DNA of 35,083 nucleotides from an uncultured Clostridia bacterium (GTDB lineage: Bacteria; Bacillota; Clostridia; Christensenellales; Aristaeellaceae). A program made the position numbers and the translations under genes. The notes under the pieces were generated by a model. The model worked only from the letters and a program-made list of their open reading frames with translations, was not told the origin of the DNA and did not search any database. Below, in pieces: positions 15,801 through 23,670 of the stretch. The first letter of the stretch is position 1, and each line of letters opens with the position of its first letter. Location of the stretch: positions 1-35,083 of the forward strand of contig CAMHSI010000012.1 in NCBI GenBank assembly GCA_946187775.1, given 5' to 3'.

Positions 15801-17219
15801 ATGAACGGCAAGCAGGTCATCAATCCCTATCTGCCCAACTGGGAGTATGTTCCCGACGGGGAACCCTATGTTTTCGGCGACAGGGTCTATATTTACGGAT
15901 CCCACGACTTTTTCGGCGGCGACGTCTACTGCATGGGGGACTATGTGTGCTGGTCCGCCCCGGCGGACAGCCTGGGAGACTGGCGGTATGAAGGCGTGAT
16001 CTACCGGAAGGACCAGGACCCGCACAACGGGGACCTGCAGGGCAACCTCTATGCCCCGGACGTGGCCGTCGGCCCCGACGGAAGGTATTACCTGTACTAT
16101 GTGCTGAGCACCTGGGGCGTGGTGTCCGTCGCCGTGGCGGACCGGCCTGCCGGACCCTATGATTTTTATGGTTATGTCCATTATCCCGACGGAACGAAGC
16201 TCGGGGAGAAGGAGGGGGACGAACCCCAGTTTGATCCCGGCGTGCTGACGGAGGGAGGAAAGACCTATCTCTATACCGGCTTCTGCGGCTACGGGGACAA
16301 AAGCCGCCACGGCGCCATGGTCACCGTGCTGGAGGGGGACATGCTGACGGTGGCGGAAGCGCCGCGGTTTGTGGCCCCCGGGGTGATGTACGGCAAGGAA
16401 ACGGGCTTTGAGGGTCACGAGTTCTTCGAGGCGCCCTCCATCCGGAAACGCGGGGACCTGTATTACTTTATCTATTCCTCCATCAAATTCCATGAGCTGT
16501 GCTACGCCGTGAGCCGGGAGCCCACCGGGGGCTTTGAGTACAAGGGTGTGCTCATCAGCAGCTGCGACGACGGCATCGGTACCTACAAGCCGGCGGACAA
16601 GCCCATGTATTACACCGCCAACAACCACGGCAGCATGGAAAAGATCGGGGATGACTGGTATATCTTCTATCACCGGCACACCAACGGCACCAACTATTCC
16701 CGCCAGGGCTGCTTTGAAAAGCTGACATTCCGGGAGGACGGCACCGCCGTGCAGGCGGAGATGACCTCCTGCGGCAGCGTCCGGCCCCTCCGGGGGGAGG
16801 GATACTATCCCGCCTATATTGCCTGCCACCTGTTCACGAAGGAGGATGTGACCTACGTGCCCTGGTCCGGCTGGATGGATGACCGCTTCCCCAAGATCAC
16901 CCAGGAGATCGAAGAGGGAGGAAAGGGCATCGGCTATATCGCCAACATGCGGGACGGCGCCACTGCCGGCTTCCGGTATTTTGACTGCCGGGGCGTGAAG
17001 AAAATCGCCGTCCGGACCAAGGGCTACGCCACCGGGAAGGTGGAGGTCCGCACCGCCTGGGACGGGGAGCCCGTCGGCAGCCTGCCCGTGGGCTACGCCA
17101 ATGTATGGCATGACACAGAGGCGGAGATCACTGTGCCCGACGGAGTGCAGTCCCTGTACTTCACCTTTGCCGGCCAGGGGCACCTGCAGTTTGCCGGGTT
17201 CGAGCTCATGACAGAATAA
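15801..17219 (+). CDS. Glycoside hydrolase family 43 protein with C-terminal beta-sandwich domain
   Basis: A 472-residue protein. The N-terminal five-bladed propeller (about 5-320) has the three GH43 acids: probable base D19 in VPDGEP, D87 in YAPD, and the acid E210 in FFEAPS. The C-terminal part (about 345-470) looks like a CBM6-type beta sandwich (FRYFDCRGVKKIAVR, ending LQFAGFELM). GH43 enzymes act mostly as beta-xylosidases or alpha-L-arabinofuranosidases; which one is not clear here. No signal peptide, so it is probably cytoplasmic and works on imported oligosaccharides, like the GH10 enzyme at 3968-5188. GGAGGAG precedes the ATG. Confidence 0.9.
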   Translation: MNGKQVINPYLPNWEYVPDGEPYVFGDRVYIYGSHDFFGGDVYCMGDYVCWSAPADSLGDWRYEGVIYRKDQDPHNGDLQGNLYAPDVAVGPDGRYYLYYVLSTWGVVSVAVADRPAGPYDFYGYVHYPDGTKLGEKEGDEPQFDPGVLTEGGKTYLYTGFCGYGDKSRHGAMVTVLEGDMLTVAEAPRFVAPGVMYGKETGFEGHEFFEAPSIRKRGDLYYFIYSSIKFHELCYAVSREPTGGFEYKGVLISSCDDGIGTYKPADKPMYYTANNHGSMEKIGDDWYIFYHRHTNGTNYSRQGCFEKLTFREDGTAVQAEMTSCGSVRPLRGEGYYPAYIACHLFTKEDVTYVPWSGWMDDRFPKITQEIEEGGKGIGYIANMRDGATAGFRYFDCRGVKKIAVRTKGYATGKVEVRTAWDGEPVGSLPVGYANVWHDTEAEITVPDGVQSLYFTFAGQGHLQFAGFELMTE

Positions 17220-17224
17220 AAGAA

Positions 17225-18040
17225 TTACTTGTCCGCGTCAAAGAGGAGCTCCCATCCCTTTTCCGGAACGGTAACCCGGTGGGTGTTGATGGGAGCGCCC
17301 ATGTCCACGGTGGGAGCCTCCCGCAGGCGCTCGTCCGTCATCCACGCCAGGAAGGCCTTCAGCTCCCGGCCCTCCCGGGGCCCTGCCCGGTGGGAGCAGA
17401 GGACGGAAGGGATTTCCCCGCCGGATTCCTTTTCCAGCAGCGGGACCAGCTCCTGCATCGTGTTCCGCCACCTGCGCACCGGCAGGGAGCAGGGGAACCA
17501 CATCCAGGTGCAGGGGTTCCAGTCGTCCCCGGTCAGCAGCAGCCGGGTTTCCGGCACAAAGAGCACCACACTGCCGGCGGTATGGCCCGGGACGCCCAGG
17601 GCCAGGACCTCCAGTCCTCCGAGATCGAAGGCGCGGCACGGGAAGCTTCCGATCCGGCCGGTATACCGGAGGGGCTCCGGCAGGGGAATTTCCGCCGTAA
17701 GGAAGGCCTCCGGGACGGAAAGGCCCCGATCCGCAGCCTGGGCCGCGACCCTCCGGCGCTGCTCCTGCCCGGAGCGGAGGAGAAATTCCTCCCGGTCCGC
17801 CGGGTCCATGAGGCTGCGGCCGAACCACCGAGCGCCCAGGATGTGATCATGGTGGCCGTGGGAAAGGAGCAGCTCCACGGGCTTGCCGGTCAGGGTTTTC
17901 ACATAGGCGGAAACATCCTCCAGCCCGTATCCGGCGTCAAAGAGGAGGGCGGAGTCCTCTCCCTCCAGCAAGGTGAAGGAAACGCCCATGGCGTCGGTGA
18001 TATGCGTGATGCCGGGAAAGGGGCGGCAGGAGGTGAACAT
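17225..18040 (-). CDS. MBL-fold metallo-hydrolase
   Basis: A 271-residue metallo-beta-lactamase-fold enzyme. The metal motif HGHHDH is at residues 61-66 (HxHxDH), followed by VPGHTAGS, LLTGDDW and CSHRAG, which supply the remaining ligands of a two-metal site. The pattern is closest to glyoxalase II-like and other small hydrolases rather than lactamases; the substrate is not known. GGAGGAA precedes the ATG. It is convergent with GH43 with only five bases between stops and no visible terminator. Confidence 0.88.
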   Translation of the reverse strand: MFTSCRPFPGITHITDAMGVSFTLLEGEDSALLFDAGYGLEDVSAYVKTLTGKPVELLLSHGHHDHILGARWFGRSLMDPADREEFLLRSGQEQRRRVAAQAADRGLSVPEAFLTAEIPLPEPLRYTGRIGSFPCRAFDLGGLEVLALGVPGHTAGSVVLFVPETRLLLTGDDWNPCTWMWFPCSLPVRRWRNTMQELVPLLEKESGGEIPSVLCSHRAGPREGRELKAFLAWMTDERLREAPTVDMGAPINTHRVTVPEKGWELLFDADK

Positions 18041-18074
18041 ATCCGGATTCCTCCGTTCATTTCATTTTGACCGC

Positions 18075-18083
18075 AGTATAGCA
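18075..18083 (-). promoter_or_regulatory. Extended -10 promoter of the MBL gene
   Basis: On the minus strand TGCTATACT gives an extended -10 about 35 bases before the start codon. The -35 position is weak. Confidence 0.4.
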
Positions 18084-18104
18084 CGGATGAGGGGGAAAAG
18101 GAAT

Positions 18105-18127
18105 GCCTGCCCTTACTCGGGGCAGGC
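18105..18127 (-). terminator. Hairpin at the end of the metal efflux operon
   Basis: GCCTGCCC and GGGCAGGC, 8-bp arms with a seven-base loop, overlapping the arsR stop codon and followed on the minus strand by ATTCCTTTT. It probably ends the operon before the MBL gene. Confidence 0.5.
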
Positions 18128-18466
18128 GATTTCCGCGATTTCCTCAATCATGCGGTGCAGGGCTTCGGCCTTGCGGTTTTCCGCTGCACGGTAGCGGACC
18201 TCCCTGCCTTCCCGGCGGGAGACGATGAGGCCGCTTGCCCGCAGCAGCTTCAGGTGGTGGGAGAGGGCAGGACTGGACATATCCATCATGGCGGACAGGT
18301 CCAGGAGGCAGGCTTCGCAGTGGCACAGCAGCCAGAAAAGCCGGATCCGGGTGCCGTCGCTCATCAGGCCGAACAGATCCGCGGAGGCGGTGAATTCCGC
18401 CGGCGCGGGCATGTGGTCAAAAAGCCGTTCCGCGGCTTCATCATGGGCATGGGGCAGGTGCTGCAT
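18113..18466 (-). CDS. ArsR/SmtB-family metal-responsive repressor (CadC-like)
   Basis: A 117-residue winged-helix repressor. CHCEACLLDL at 48-57 is at the alpha-3 metal-sensing site (ELCVCDL in CadC/ArsR), with C48, C50 and C53 as candidate ligands. The recognition helix is SSPALSHHLKLLRASGLI, followed by the usual wing (REGREVRYR). The N-terminus is His-rich (H3, H6, H8). It is the last gene of the metal efflux operon, 18 bases after the ATPase, with AAAGGAGG. It should sit on the palindromes at 20687-20722 and leave them when Cd, Zn, Pb or a similar metal binds. Confidence 0.9.
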   Translation of the reverse strand: MQHLPHAHDEAAERLFDHMPAPAEFTASADLFGLMSDGTRIRLFWLLCHCEACLLDLSAMMDMSSPALSHHLKLLRASGLIVSRREGREVRYRAAENRKAEALHRMIEEIAEIACPE

Positions 18467-18484
18467 CGGGGAGCCTCCTTTGGT

Positions 18485-20404
18485 TTATTTACCGGTAAAC
18501 AGGGCGCGGATGGCGTTGAGCACGGCCAGCACCATGACGCCCACATCCGCGAAAACGGCAAGCCACATATTGGCAATGCCCAGGGCGCCGAGCACCAGGC
18601 ATACGGCCTTCACCGCCAGGGCGAAGAAGATGTTTTCCCGGACGATGCGCATGCATTTGCGGGAAATCCGGATGGCTTTGGCGATCTTCAGGGGATTGTC
18701 ATCCATGAGGACGATATCCGCCGCTTCGATGGCGGCGTCGGATCCCATGGCGCCCATGGCGATTCCCAGGTCCGCCCGGGTCAGCACGGGGGCGTCGTTG
18801 ATGCCGTCCCCGGCGAAGGCCAGCACCTCCTTCGGGTGCCTGGACTTCAGCAGCTCCTCCAGCATGGAAACCTTGTCCTCCGGCAGCAGGTCGCTGTAAA
18901 CCTGGTCCAGCTCCAGCCGCTCCGCCACCTGCCGGGCAACGGCGTCCCGGTCCCCGGTGAGCATGACGGTGCGCCGGACCCCCGCGGCCTTCAGGGCGGC
19001 GACGGCCTCCTTGGCTTCCGGCTTCTCCCGGTCGGAGATGACGATGTGGCCGGCGTAGGCGCCGTCCACCGCCAGGTGGACGATGGTTCCGGTTTCATGA
19101 CATTCCACACAGGGAACTCCCAGCCGTTCCATCAGCCGGGCGTTGCCGCAGGCAACCTCCTTTCCGTCCACCAGGACCCGGACGCCGTTGCCGCTGATCT
19201 CCTCCACATGGGAAACCCGGGAGAGGTCCAGGGGCCGGGTGCAGGCCTTCCGGATGCTGACGGCGATGGGATGGGAGGAGGAGGATTCCGCCAGGGCGGC
19301 GTATTCCAGCAGATCCTCATCCGACAGGGGAGAATGGTGTACGGCGGTGACCTGGAAAACGCCCTCCGTCAGGGTGCCGGTCTTGTCGAAGACCACGATG
19401 CCCGTACGGCTCAGCTCCTCCAGCCACACGGACCCTTTCACCAGGATGCCCGCCTTGCCCGCTCCGCCGATGCCGGCGAAAAACGTCAGGGGGATGCTGA
19501 TAACCAGGGCGCAGGGGCAGGAGATGACCAGGAAGGTCAGGGCCCGGTAAATCCATTCGCCCCACTCCGGCGAAAGGCCCAGGAAGAGCCCCCGGACCAG
19601 GGGCGGCAGGAGGGCCAGCGCCAGGGCGCCGAAGACCACCGCGGGAGTATAATACCGGGCGAAACGGGAGATGAAGGTTTCAGACCTGGATTTCAGGGAG
19701 GAGGCGTTCTCCACCAGCTCCAGGATTTTTGACACGGTTGATTCCCCGAAGACCCGGGTGGTGCGGATCCGCAGCACGCCGCTCATGTTCACGCAGCCGC
19801 TGCAGATCTCGTCCCCGGGCTTCACATCCCGGGGGATGCTCTCCCCGGTGAGGGCAGCAGTGTTCAGGGAGGATTCCCCTTCCAGGACGACGCCGTCAAT
19901 GGGTACCTTCTCCCCGGGGTTCACAAGGATGACGCTGCCAACGGGCACCTCGTCCGGATCCGTTTCCTCCGCGCCTTCCGGGGTTTCCAGCCGGGCATAA
20001 TCCGGCCGGATATCCATCAGGGCGCTGATGTTCTTCCGGCTCCGGCCTACGGCGATGCCCTGGAACAGCTCCCCGACCTGGTAGAACAGCATGACGGCCA
20101 CAGCCTCCACAAAGTCCCCGGTTTTCAGGAAACCGATGGCCAGGGCGCCCAGGGTGGCCACCGCCATGAGGAAATTCTCATCAAAGACCTGCCGGTTCAG
20201 GATTCCCCGGAAGGCCTTCCGCAGGATGTCGTATCCGATGATCCCGTAGGGGACCAGGTAAAGCAGCAGCCGGGGCAGCCGCCCCAGGGGCCCTTCCGGC
20301 AGGAAGGACAGCCGGGGAAAATCCTCGGGCAGCAGGGCCAGGGCGATCAGCATGGACGCTGAGACGCAGATGCGGATGAGAACCTTTTTCTGTTTCCGGG
20401 TCAC
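18485..20404 (-). CDS. Heavy metal translocating P1B-type ATPase (Cd/Zn/Pb type) without HMA domain
   Basis: A 639-residue pump that exports soft divalent metals with ATP. Key motifs are TGES (about 186), the membrane CPC (296-298), the phosphorylated Asp in DKTGT (D340), the SSHP motif (H378) and GDGINDAP. Eight membrane segments are expected. The usual N-terminal heavy-metal-associated domain is missing; a free-standing one is encoded 39 bases upstream. The start is a GTG at 20404 with GAGGG before it; an ATG seven bases upstream is out of frame. Cd/Zn/Pb is favoured over Cu by the CPC plus ArsR context, but this is inference. Confidence 0.93.
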   Translation of the reverse strand: MTRKQKKVLIRICVSASMLIALALLPEDFPRLSFLPEGPLGRLPRLLLYLVPYGIIGYDILRKAFRGILNRQVFDENFLMAVATLGALAIGFLKTGDFVEAVAVMLFYQVGELFQGIAVGRSRKNISALMDIRPDYARLETPEGAEETDPDEVPVGSVILVNPGEKVPIDGVVLEGESSLNTAALTGESIPRDVKPGDEICSGCVNMSGVLRIRTTRVFGESTVSKILELVENASSLKSRSETFISRFARYYTPAVVFGALALALLPPLVRGLFLGLSPEWGEWIYRALTFLVISCPCALVISIPLTFFAGIGGAGKAGILVKGSVWLEELSRTGIVVFDKTGTLTEGVFQVTAVHHSPLSDEDLLEYAALAESSSSHPIAVSIRKACTRPLDLSRVSHVEEISGNGVRVLVDGKEVACGNARLMERLGVPCVECHETGTIVHLAVDGAYAGHIVISDREKPEAKEAVAALKAAGVRRTVMLTGDRDAVARQVAERLELDQVYSDLLPEDKVSMLEELLKSRHPKEVLAFAGDGINDAPVLTRADLGIAMGAMGSDAAIEAADIVLMDDNPLKIAKAIRISRKCMRIVRENIFFALAVKAVCLVLGALGIANMWLAVFADVGVMVLAVLNAIRALFTGK

Positions 20405-20443
20405 GGGGCATCCCTCTTTTCCGCCGCGGAGCGGTCCGCGGGC

Positions 20444-20662
20444 TTACAGTTCGATTTCGCAGTCGTTTTCCACCTTTTTGCAGGCTTTGAGCACTTCCTT
20501 CATCACGGCGGCGGGCTCCGCGCCTTCAGCGAAGGAAACGTTCATTTTCTGGGTCATGAAATTGACGGTCACGGATTCCACGCCGGGCACTTTGGAGGCG
20601 GCGCATTCCATTTTGTTGGCACAGTTGGCGCAGTCCACTTCGATTTTGTAGGTCTTTTTCAC
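20444..20662 (-). CDS. Free-standing heavy-metal-associated (HMA) domain protein
   Basis: A 72-residue metallochaperone-like domain with the metal site DCANCANKME (CxxC) and the beta-alpha-beta-beta-alpha-beta pattern ending in CEIEL. The start is taken as GTG at 20662 because AAGGAGG lies eight bases before it; an in-frame ATG at 20683 would put this ribosome site inside the gene. It is the first gene of the efflux operon and probably hands metal to the ATPase, which lacks its own HMA domain. Confidence 0.85.
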   Translation of the reverse strand: MKKTYKIEVDCANCANKMECAASKVPGVESVTVNFMTQKMNVSFAEGAEPAAVMKEVLKACKKVENDCEIEL

Positions 20663-20686
20663 GGCTGGGGCCTCCTTCTTCATCAG

Positions 20687-20722
20687 CGATTGTTTATTCA
20701 ACGATTAAACAATCGTTTAATC
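20687..20722. promoter_or_regulatory. Nested palindromic operator of the metal efflux operon
   Basis: Three overlapping inverted repeats: CGATTGTTT/AAACAATCG (20687-20695 and 20707-20715), AACGATT/AATCGTT (20700-20706 and 20711-20717), and GATTAAAC/GTTTAATC (20703-20710 and 20715-20722). They lie just downstream of the -10 box and before the ribosome site, where a bound ArsR protein would block transcription. Confidence 0.7.
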
Positions 20723-20733
20723 ATTACAGGTGA

Positions 20734-20762
20734 AGTATAAGCCTGTTCCCAGAGGATGTCAA
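20734..20762 (-). promoter_or_regulatory. Sigma-A promoter of the metal efflux operon
   Basis: On the minus strand a perfect TTGACA (20757-20762), 17 bases, TATACT (20734-20739), directly upstream of the operator. Confidence 0.8.
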
Positions 20763-20847
20763 GGTTTTTTCGAAAACAGGTAATAACAGAACAGCAGGAA
20801 GCAAATGCCGCAGACAGAGAAAAGACAGGGAGAGAGCAGAAAAGAAA

Positions 20848-20877
20848 TTGACAGAAAGCTGCTGTTTTTACTATAAT
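20848..20877 (+). promoter_or_regulatory. Consensus promoter of the metQ-like gene
   Basis: Perfect TTGACA (20848-20853), 18 bases, perfect TATAAT (20872-20877). The leader to the start codon is about 58 bases, too short for an S-box (SAM) riboswitch. Confidence 0.8.
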
Positions 20878-20941
20878 TCGCGTGATTACTTCTGGTAAAG
20901 AGAAATGTGCGGAAGGAACAGAGAAAGAGAGGTAAGGAAAA

Positions 20942-21814
20942 ATGAAGAATAAGAAGACACTGATTGCCGCGTGTATTGCGCTGATCGTGATCGTGCTGGC
21001 TGTGCTACTGCTTACCGGCGTAATCGGCGGAAAGAAACAGCAGAAGATCACTGTGGCACTGCCCAACGACGCCACCAACGAAGGCCGCGCTCTGCTGTTG
21101 CTGCAGGCTCAGGGCCTGATCAAGCTGAAGGACGATGCCGGAATCACCGCCACGAAAGCTGATATCGTGGAAAACAAGCTGGGGATCGAGTTCAACGAAG
21201 TGGAAGCGGCCATGGTGCCCAATGTGCTGAAGGACGCGGACTATGGCGTGATCAACGGCAACTATGCCCTGGCTGCCGGCTTGAGCAAGGCTCTGCTTTA
21301 TGAAAACTCCGAATCCCCCTACGTGAACGTGGTATGCGTGAACGAGGCCAATAAGGATACAGACATGGCCAAGGCCTTGGCTGCCGCTGTGCTGAGCCAG
21401 CAGGTAGCCGACTATTTCGCGGAGAAGTATCAGGATGGTTCCGCTATTGCCACCATCGACAATCCCACCGACGGCTATGACGCCTCTGTGGATTACGCGG
21501 CTCTGGCCGGGCAGACCATCAAGGTCGCCTGCACGTTGGATCCCCATTCCTATGTGTTGGAAGTGGCCAAGAAGATCTTGGCCGAGAAGGATATCACCTT
21601 GGAGATCGTGATCGTGGATGACTATGTGACTCCTAACACCATGGTGGATACCGGGGACGTGTTCGCCAACTACTTTGCGCATCAGCCCTACCAGGATGAC
21701 TTCAACAAGCAGAACAATACCAAGCTGGTCACCATCGCTGGCGTGCACGTGGAGCCCATGGGCCTCTACGCTGGCAAGCAGGCAGATCTGGGCGCGCTGG
21801 GTCTGAAAAAGTAA
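20942..21814 (+). CDS. Circularly permuted MetQ/NlpA-type substrate-binding protein with membrane anchor
   Basis: A 290-residue substrate-binding protein of the methionine ABC importer family, with its halves in reversed order. Residues 36-165 match the C-terminal half of ordinary MetQ (ALPNDATNEGRALLLLQ at 39-55, AGLIKLKD-like LIKLKD, VINGNYAL, ESPYVNVV). Residues 192-290 match the N-terminal half (IKVA, DDYVTPNT at 226-233, FANYFAHQPY, HVEPMGLY at 269-276). The linker 166-191 joins the old ends. The protein begins with a membrane segment (about 7-29) and no proper lipobox; C11 comes too early. AGGTAAGGA precedes the ATG. Ligand is probably methionine, from the MetN/MetI neighbours. Confidence 0.85.
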   Translation: MKNKKTLIAACIALIVIVLAVLLLTGVIGGKKQQKITVALPNDATNEGRALLLLQAQGLIKLKDDAGITATKADIVENKLGIEFNEVEAAMVPNVLKDADYGVINGNYALAAGLSKALLYENSESPYVNVVCVNEANKDTDMAKALAAAVLSQQVADYFAEKYQDGSAIATIDNPTDGYDASVDYAALAGQTIKVACTLDPHSYVLEVAKKILAEKDITLEIVIVDDYVTPNTMVDTGDVFANYFAHQPYQDDFNKQNNTKLVTIAGVHVEPMGLYAGKQADLGALGLKK

Positions 21815-21835
21815 GCAGCTTGAGGGACCTTTTTC

Positions 21836-21860
21836 ATCCGGGCGGAAGCCCGGATTTTTT
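21836..21860 (+). terminator. Rho-independent terminator between metQ-like gene and metN
   Basis: Perfect 8-bp arms ATCCGGGC and GCCCGGAT with a GGAA loop, followed by a run of T. It should largely separate the binding protein from metNI. Confidence 0.85.
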
Positions 21861-21866
21861 CATTGC

Positions 21867-21895
21867 TTGAAGTTTGGACTTGATCCGGATATAAT
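21867..21895 (+). promoter_or_regulatory. Promoter of metNI
   Basis: TTGAAG (21867-21872), 17 bases, perfect TATAAT (21890-21895), just after the terminator. Confidence 0.7.
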
Positions 21896-21925
21896 GGGAA
21901 AAGTTCAAGACCCGGAGGAACCTGT

Positions 21926-22951
21926 ATGATCGAGCTTCGCAACCTGTCCAAGCTGTTCACTACTACGGACGGCCCAGTGGATGCCCTGCGGCATATCAAT
22001 CTGACCATTAACAACGGGGATATCTATGGGATCATTGGCATGAGCGGCGCGGGGAAGAGTACCCTGGTCCGCTGTATCAACATGCTGGAGCGGCCGACGG
22101 AAGGGACCGTGTTGATGGACGGGGTGGACCTGGGAACACTTGGAAAGAAAGAAATCCAGAAGGTGCGTCGGCGGATCACCATGATCTTCCAGAGCTTCAA
22201 TCTGTTGATGCAGCGGACCTGCCTGGAAAACGTGATGCTGCCGCTGCGGCTGTCCCGCGTGCCCGTGGCCCAAGCTCGTGCGAAGGCCATGGAGTTGCTG
22301 GAAATGGTGGACCTGCCCAACAAGGCTAACGCCTATCCAGCCCAGTTGTCTGGTGGACAACAGCAGCGGGTGGCTATTGCACGGGCCCTGGCCACAGAAC
22401 CGGAGGTACTACTGTGTGACGAGGCGACATCCGCCCTGGATCCGAAAACGACCCATTCCATCCTAGAACTGATCCGGGAGATCAACCGGAAGATGGGGAT
22501 CACCGTGATCGTGATCACCCACCAGATGAGCGTGGTGCAGGAGATTTGCAATCGGGTGGCGATTCTGGAGAACGGCGAAGTGGTGGAGGAAGGGGAAGTG
22601 AGCGAGGTTTTCTCCAATCCGAGGACTAATGCCACCCGCAGCTTGATCTATCCTGAAATGACGGAGGGTATGATGCTCTTCTCCAGTGGCGGACAGCGCC
22701 TGCGGGTACTGTTCAACGGTGCGGTGACAGAGCCGCTGATCGCCCGGATGGCTATGGAATGCAATATCGCGGCAAGCATTCTGGGAGCATCTACCCGCTC
22801 CGTGGGGGACCGGGCTTACGGATACATGCTGCTGGATATCCCGGGAGGGCCGGAGGAAATGGCCAAGGCCGTGAGCTACCTGAGCCGGATCCAGGATATT
22901 ACAGTGCAGGTGGAAGCAGAATATAAAGCAGGGGAGGCGGAAGAGGAATGA
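21926..22951 (+). CDS. metN: Methionine-type ABC transporter ATPase with NIL domain
   Basis: A 341-residue ATPase that drives methionine uptake. Walker A is GMSGAGKST, the signature is LSGGQQQRVAIARAL, and Walker B is VLLCDEATSALD. The C-terminal 90 residues (about 250-335) form the NIL domain that binds methionine and causes trans-inhibition in MetNI. CCGGAGGAA precedes the ATG. It overlaps metI by four bases (ATGA). The gene is ordinary in domain order, unlike the binding protein. Codon use in this locus shows more TTG and CTA leucine codons than nearby genes. Confidence 0.94.
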   Translation: MIELRNLSKLFTTTDGPVDALRHINLTINNGDIYGIIGMSGAGKSTLVRCINMLERPTEGTVLMDGVDLGTLGKKEIQKVRRRITMIFQSFNLLMQRTCLENVMLPLRLSRVPVAQARAKAMELLEMVDLPNKANAYPAQLSGGQQQRVAIARALATEPEVLLCDEATSALDPKTTHSILELIREINRKMGITVIVITHQMSVVQEICNRVAILENGEVVEEGEVSEVFSNPRTNATRSLIYPEMTEGMMLFSSGGQRLRVLFNGAVTEPLIARMAMECNIAASILGASTRSVGDRAYGYMLLDIPGGPEEMAKAVSYLSRIQDITVQVEAEYKAGEAEEE

Positions 22952-23658
22952 ACTTCGCAAGCGCCTTTACGCCGGAAAAACTGCAGGAAGCCTGGGACTG
23001 CCTGCTGAATGAGTTTCCCTTTGCTATCTGGGAGACGCTGTACTCTACGCTTCTGGCCACCTTCTTTGCCATTGTGATCGGCCTTCCCTTGGGTGTGCTG
23101 CTTGTGACGGGAGAGCAAAAGGGAATCCGCCCGCTGCCCGCCCCTGTGATGAGCTTTCTGAACGTATTTATCAACTTGCTGCGTTCGGTGCCTTTCATCA
23201 TCCTAATGGTTATGATTATTCCCCTGACCCGGGTGATTGTGGGGACGTCTGTAGGCACAGTGGCTTCAATTGTTCCGCTAACAGTGGCAGCCTTCCCCTT
23301 CATCGCCCGGCTTGTGGAAAGCAGTCTGCGGGAGGTGAACCCGAACATCATCGAGGCGGCTCAGTCCATGGGCGCTTCCACCTGGCAGATCGTAACACGG
23401 GTGATGCTGACGGAGAGCGTGCCTAGCCTGATTACCAACTTTACCTTGGCCATTACTACCATCATGGGATATACGGCTATGTCCGGCGCCGTCGGCGGTG
23501 GCGGGCTGGGAAAACTCGCCCTGTCTTACGGCTACCAGCGGTACCGGTTCGCGGTGCTGTACTTGGCGGTGATCGTGCTGGTGATCATCACCCAGGTGAT
23601 CCAGTCCTTCGGAACCTGGCTGGCGCGCAAGAGCGACAAACGACTGAAAGAGAAATGA
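22948..23658 (+). CDS. metI: Methionine-type ABC transporter permease
   Basis: A 236-residue membrane protein with about five transmembrane segments. The EAA loop that docks on the ATPase is at IIEAAQSMGASTW, and SGAVGGGGLGKLALSYGYQRY near the end is typical of MetI. It overlaps metN by four bases, so the two are coupled. A bidirectional terminator follows at 23671-23701. Confidence 0.94.
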   Translation: MNFASAFTPEKLQEAWDCLLNEFPFAIWETLYSTLLATFFAIVIGLPLGVLLVTGEQKGIRPLPAPVMSFLNVFINLLRSVPFIILMVMIIPLTRVIVGTSVGTVASIVPLTVAAFPFIARLVESSLREVNPNIIEAAQSMGASTWQIVTRVMLTESVPSLITNFTLAITTIMGYTAMSGAVGGGGLGKLALSYGYQRYRFAVLYLAVIVLVIITQVIQSFGTWLARKSDKRLKEK

Positions 23659-23670
23659 TCCGGATACAAT

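Noticed and set aside
15747-17183. 478-codon open frame on the minus strand
   Set aside because: Antisense to GH43, whose catalytic motifs are intact; no ribosome site or domain in the antisense frame.
18155-19732. 525-codon open frame on the plus strand
   Set aside because: Antisense to arsR and the P-type ATPase, both with clear motifs.
20763-20941. Search for an S-box riboswitch before the metQ-like gene
   Set aside because: The consensus promoter leaves a leader of only about 58 bases and no stem-loop set of the required size is present.
20963-20974. Possible lipobox IAAC in the MetQ-like protein
   Set aside because: Cys at residue 11 leaves only about five hydrophobic residues before it, too few for a lipoprotein signal; the hydrophobic stretch continues well past it.
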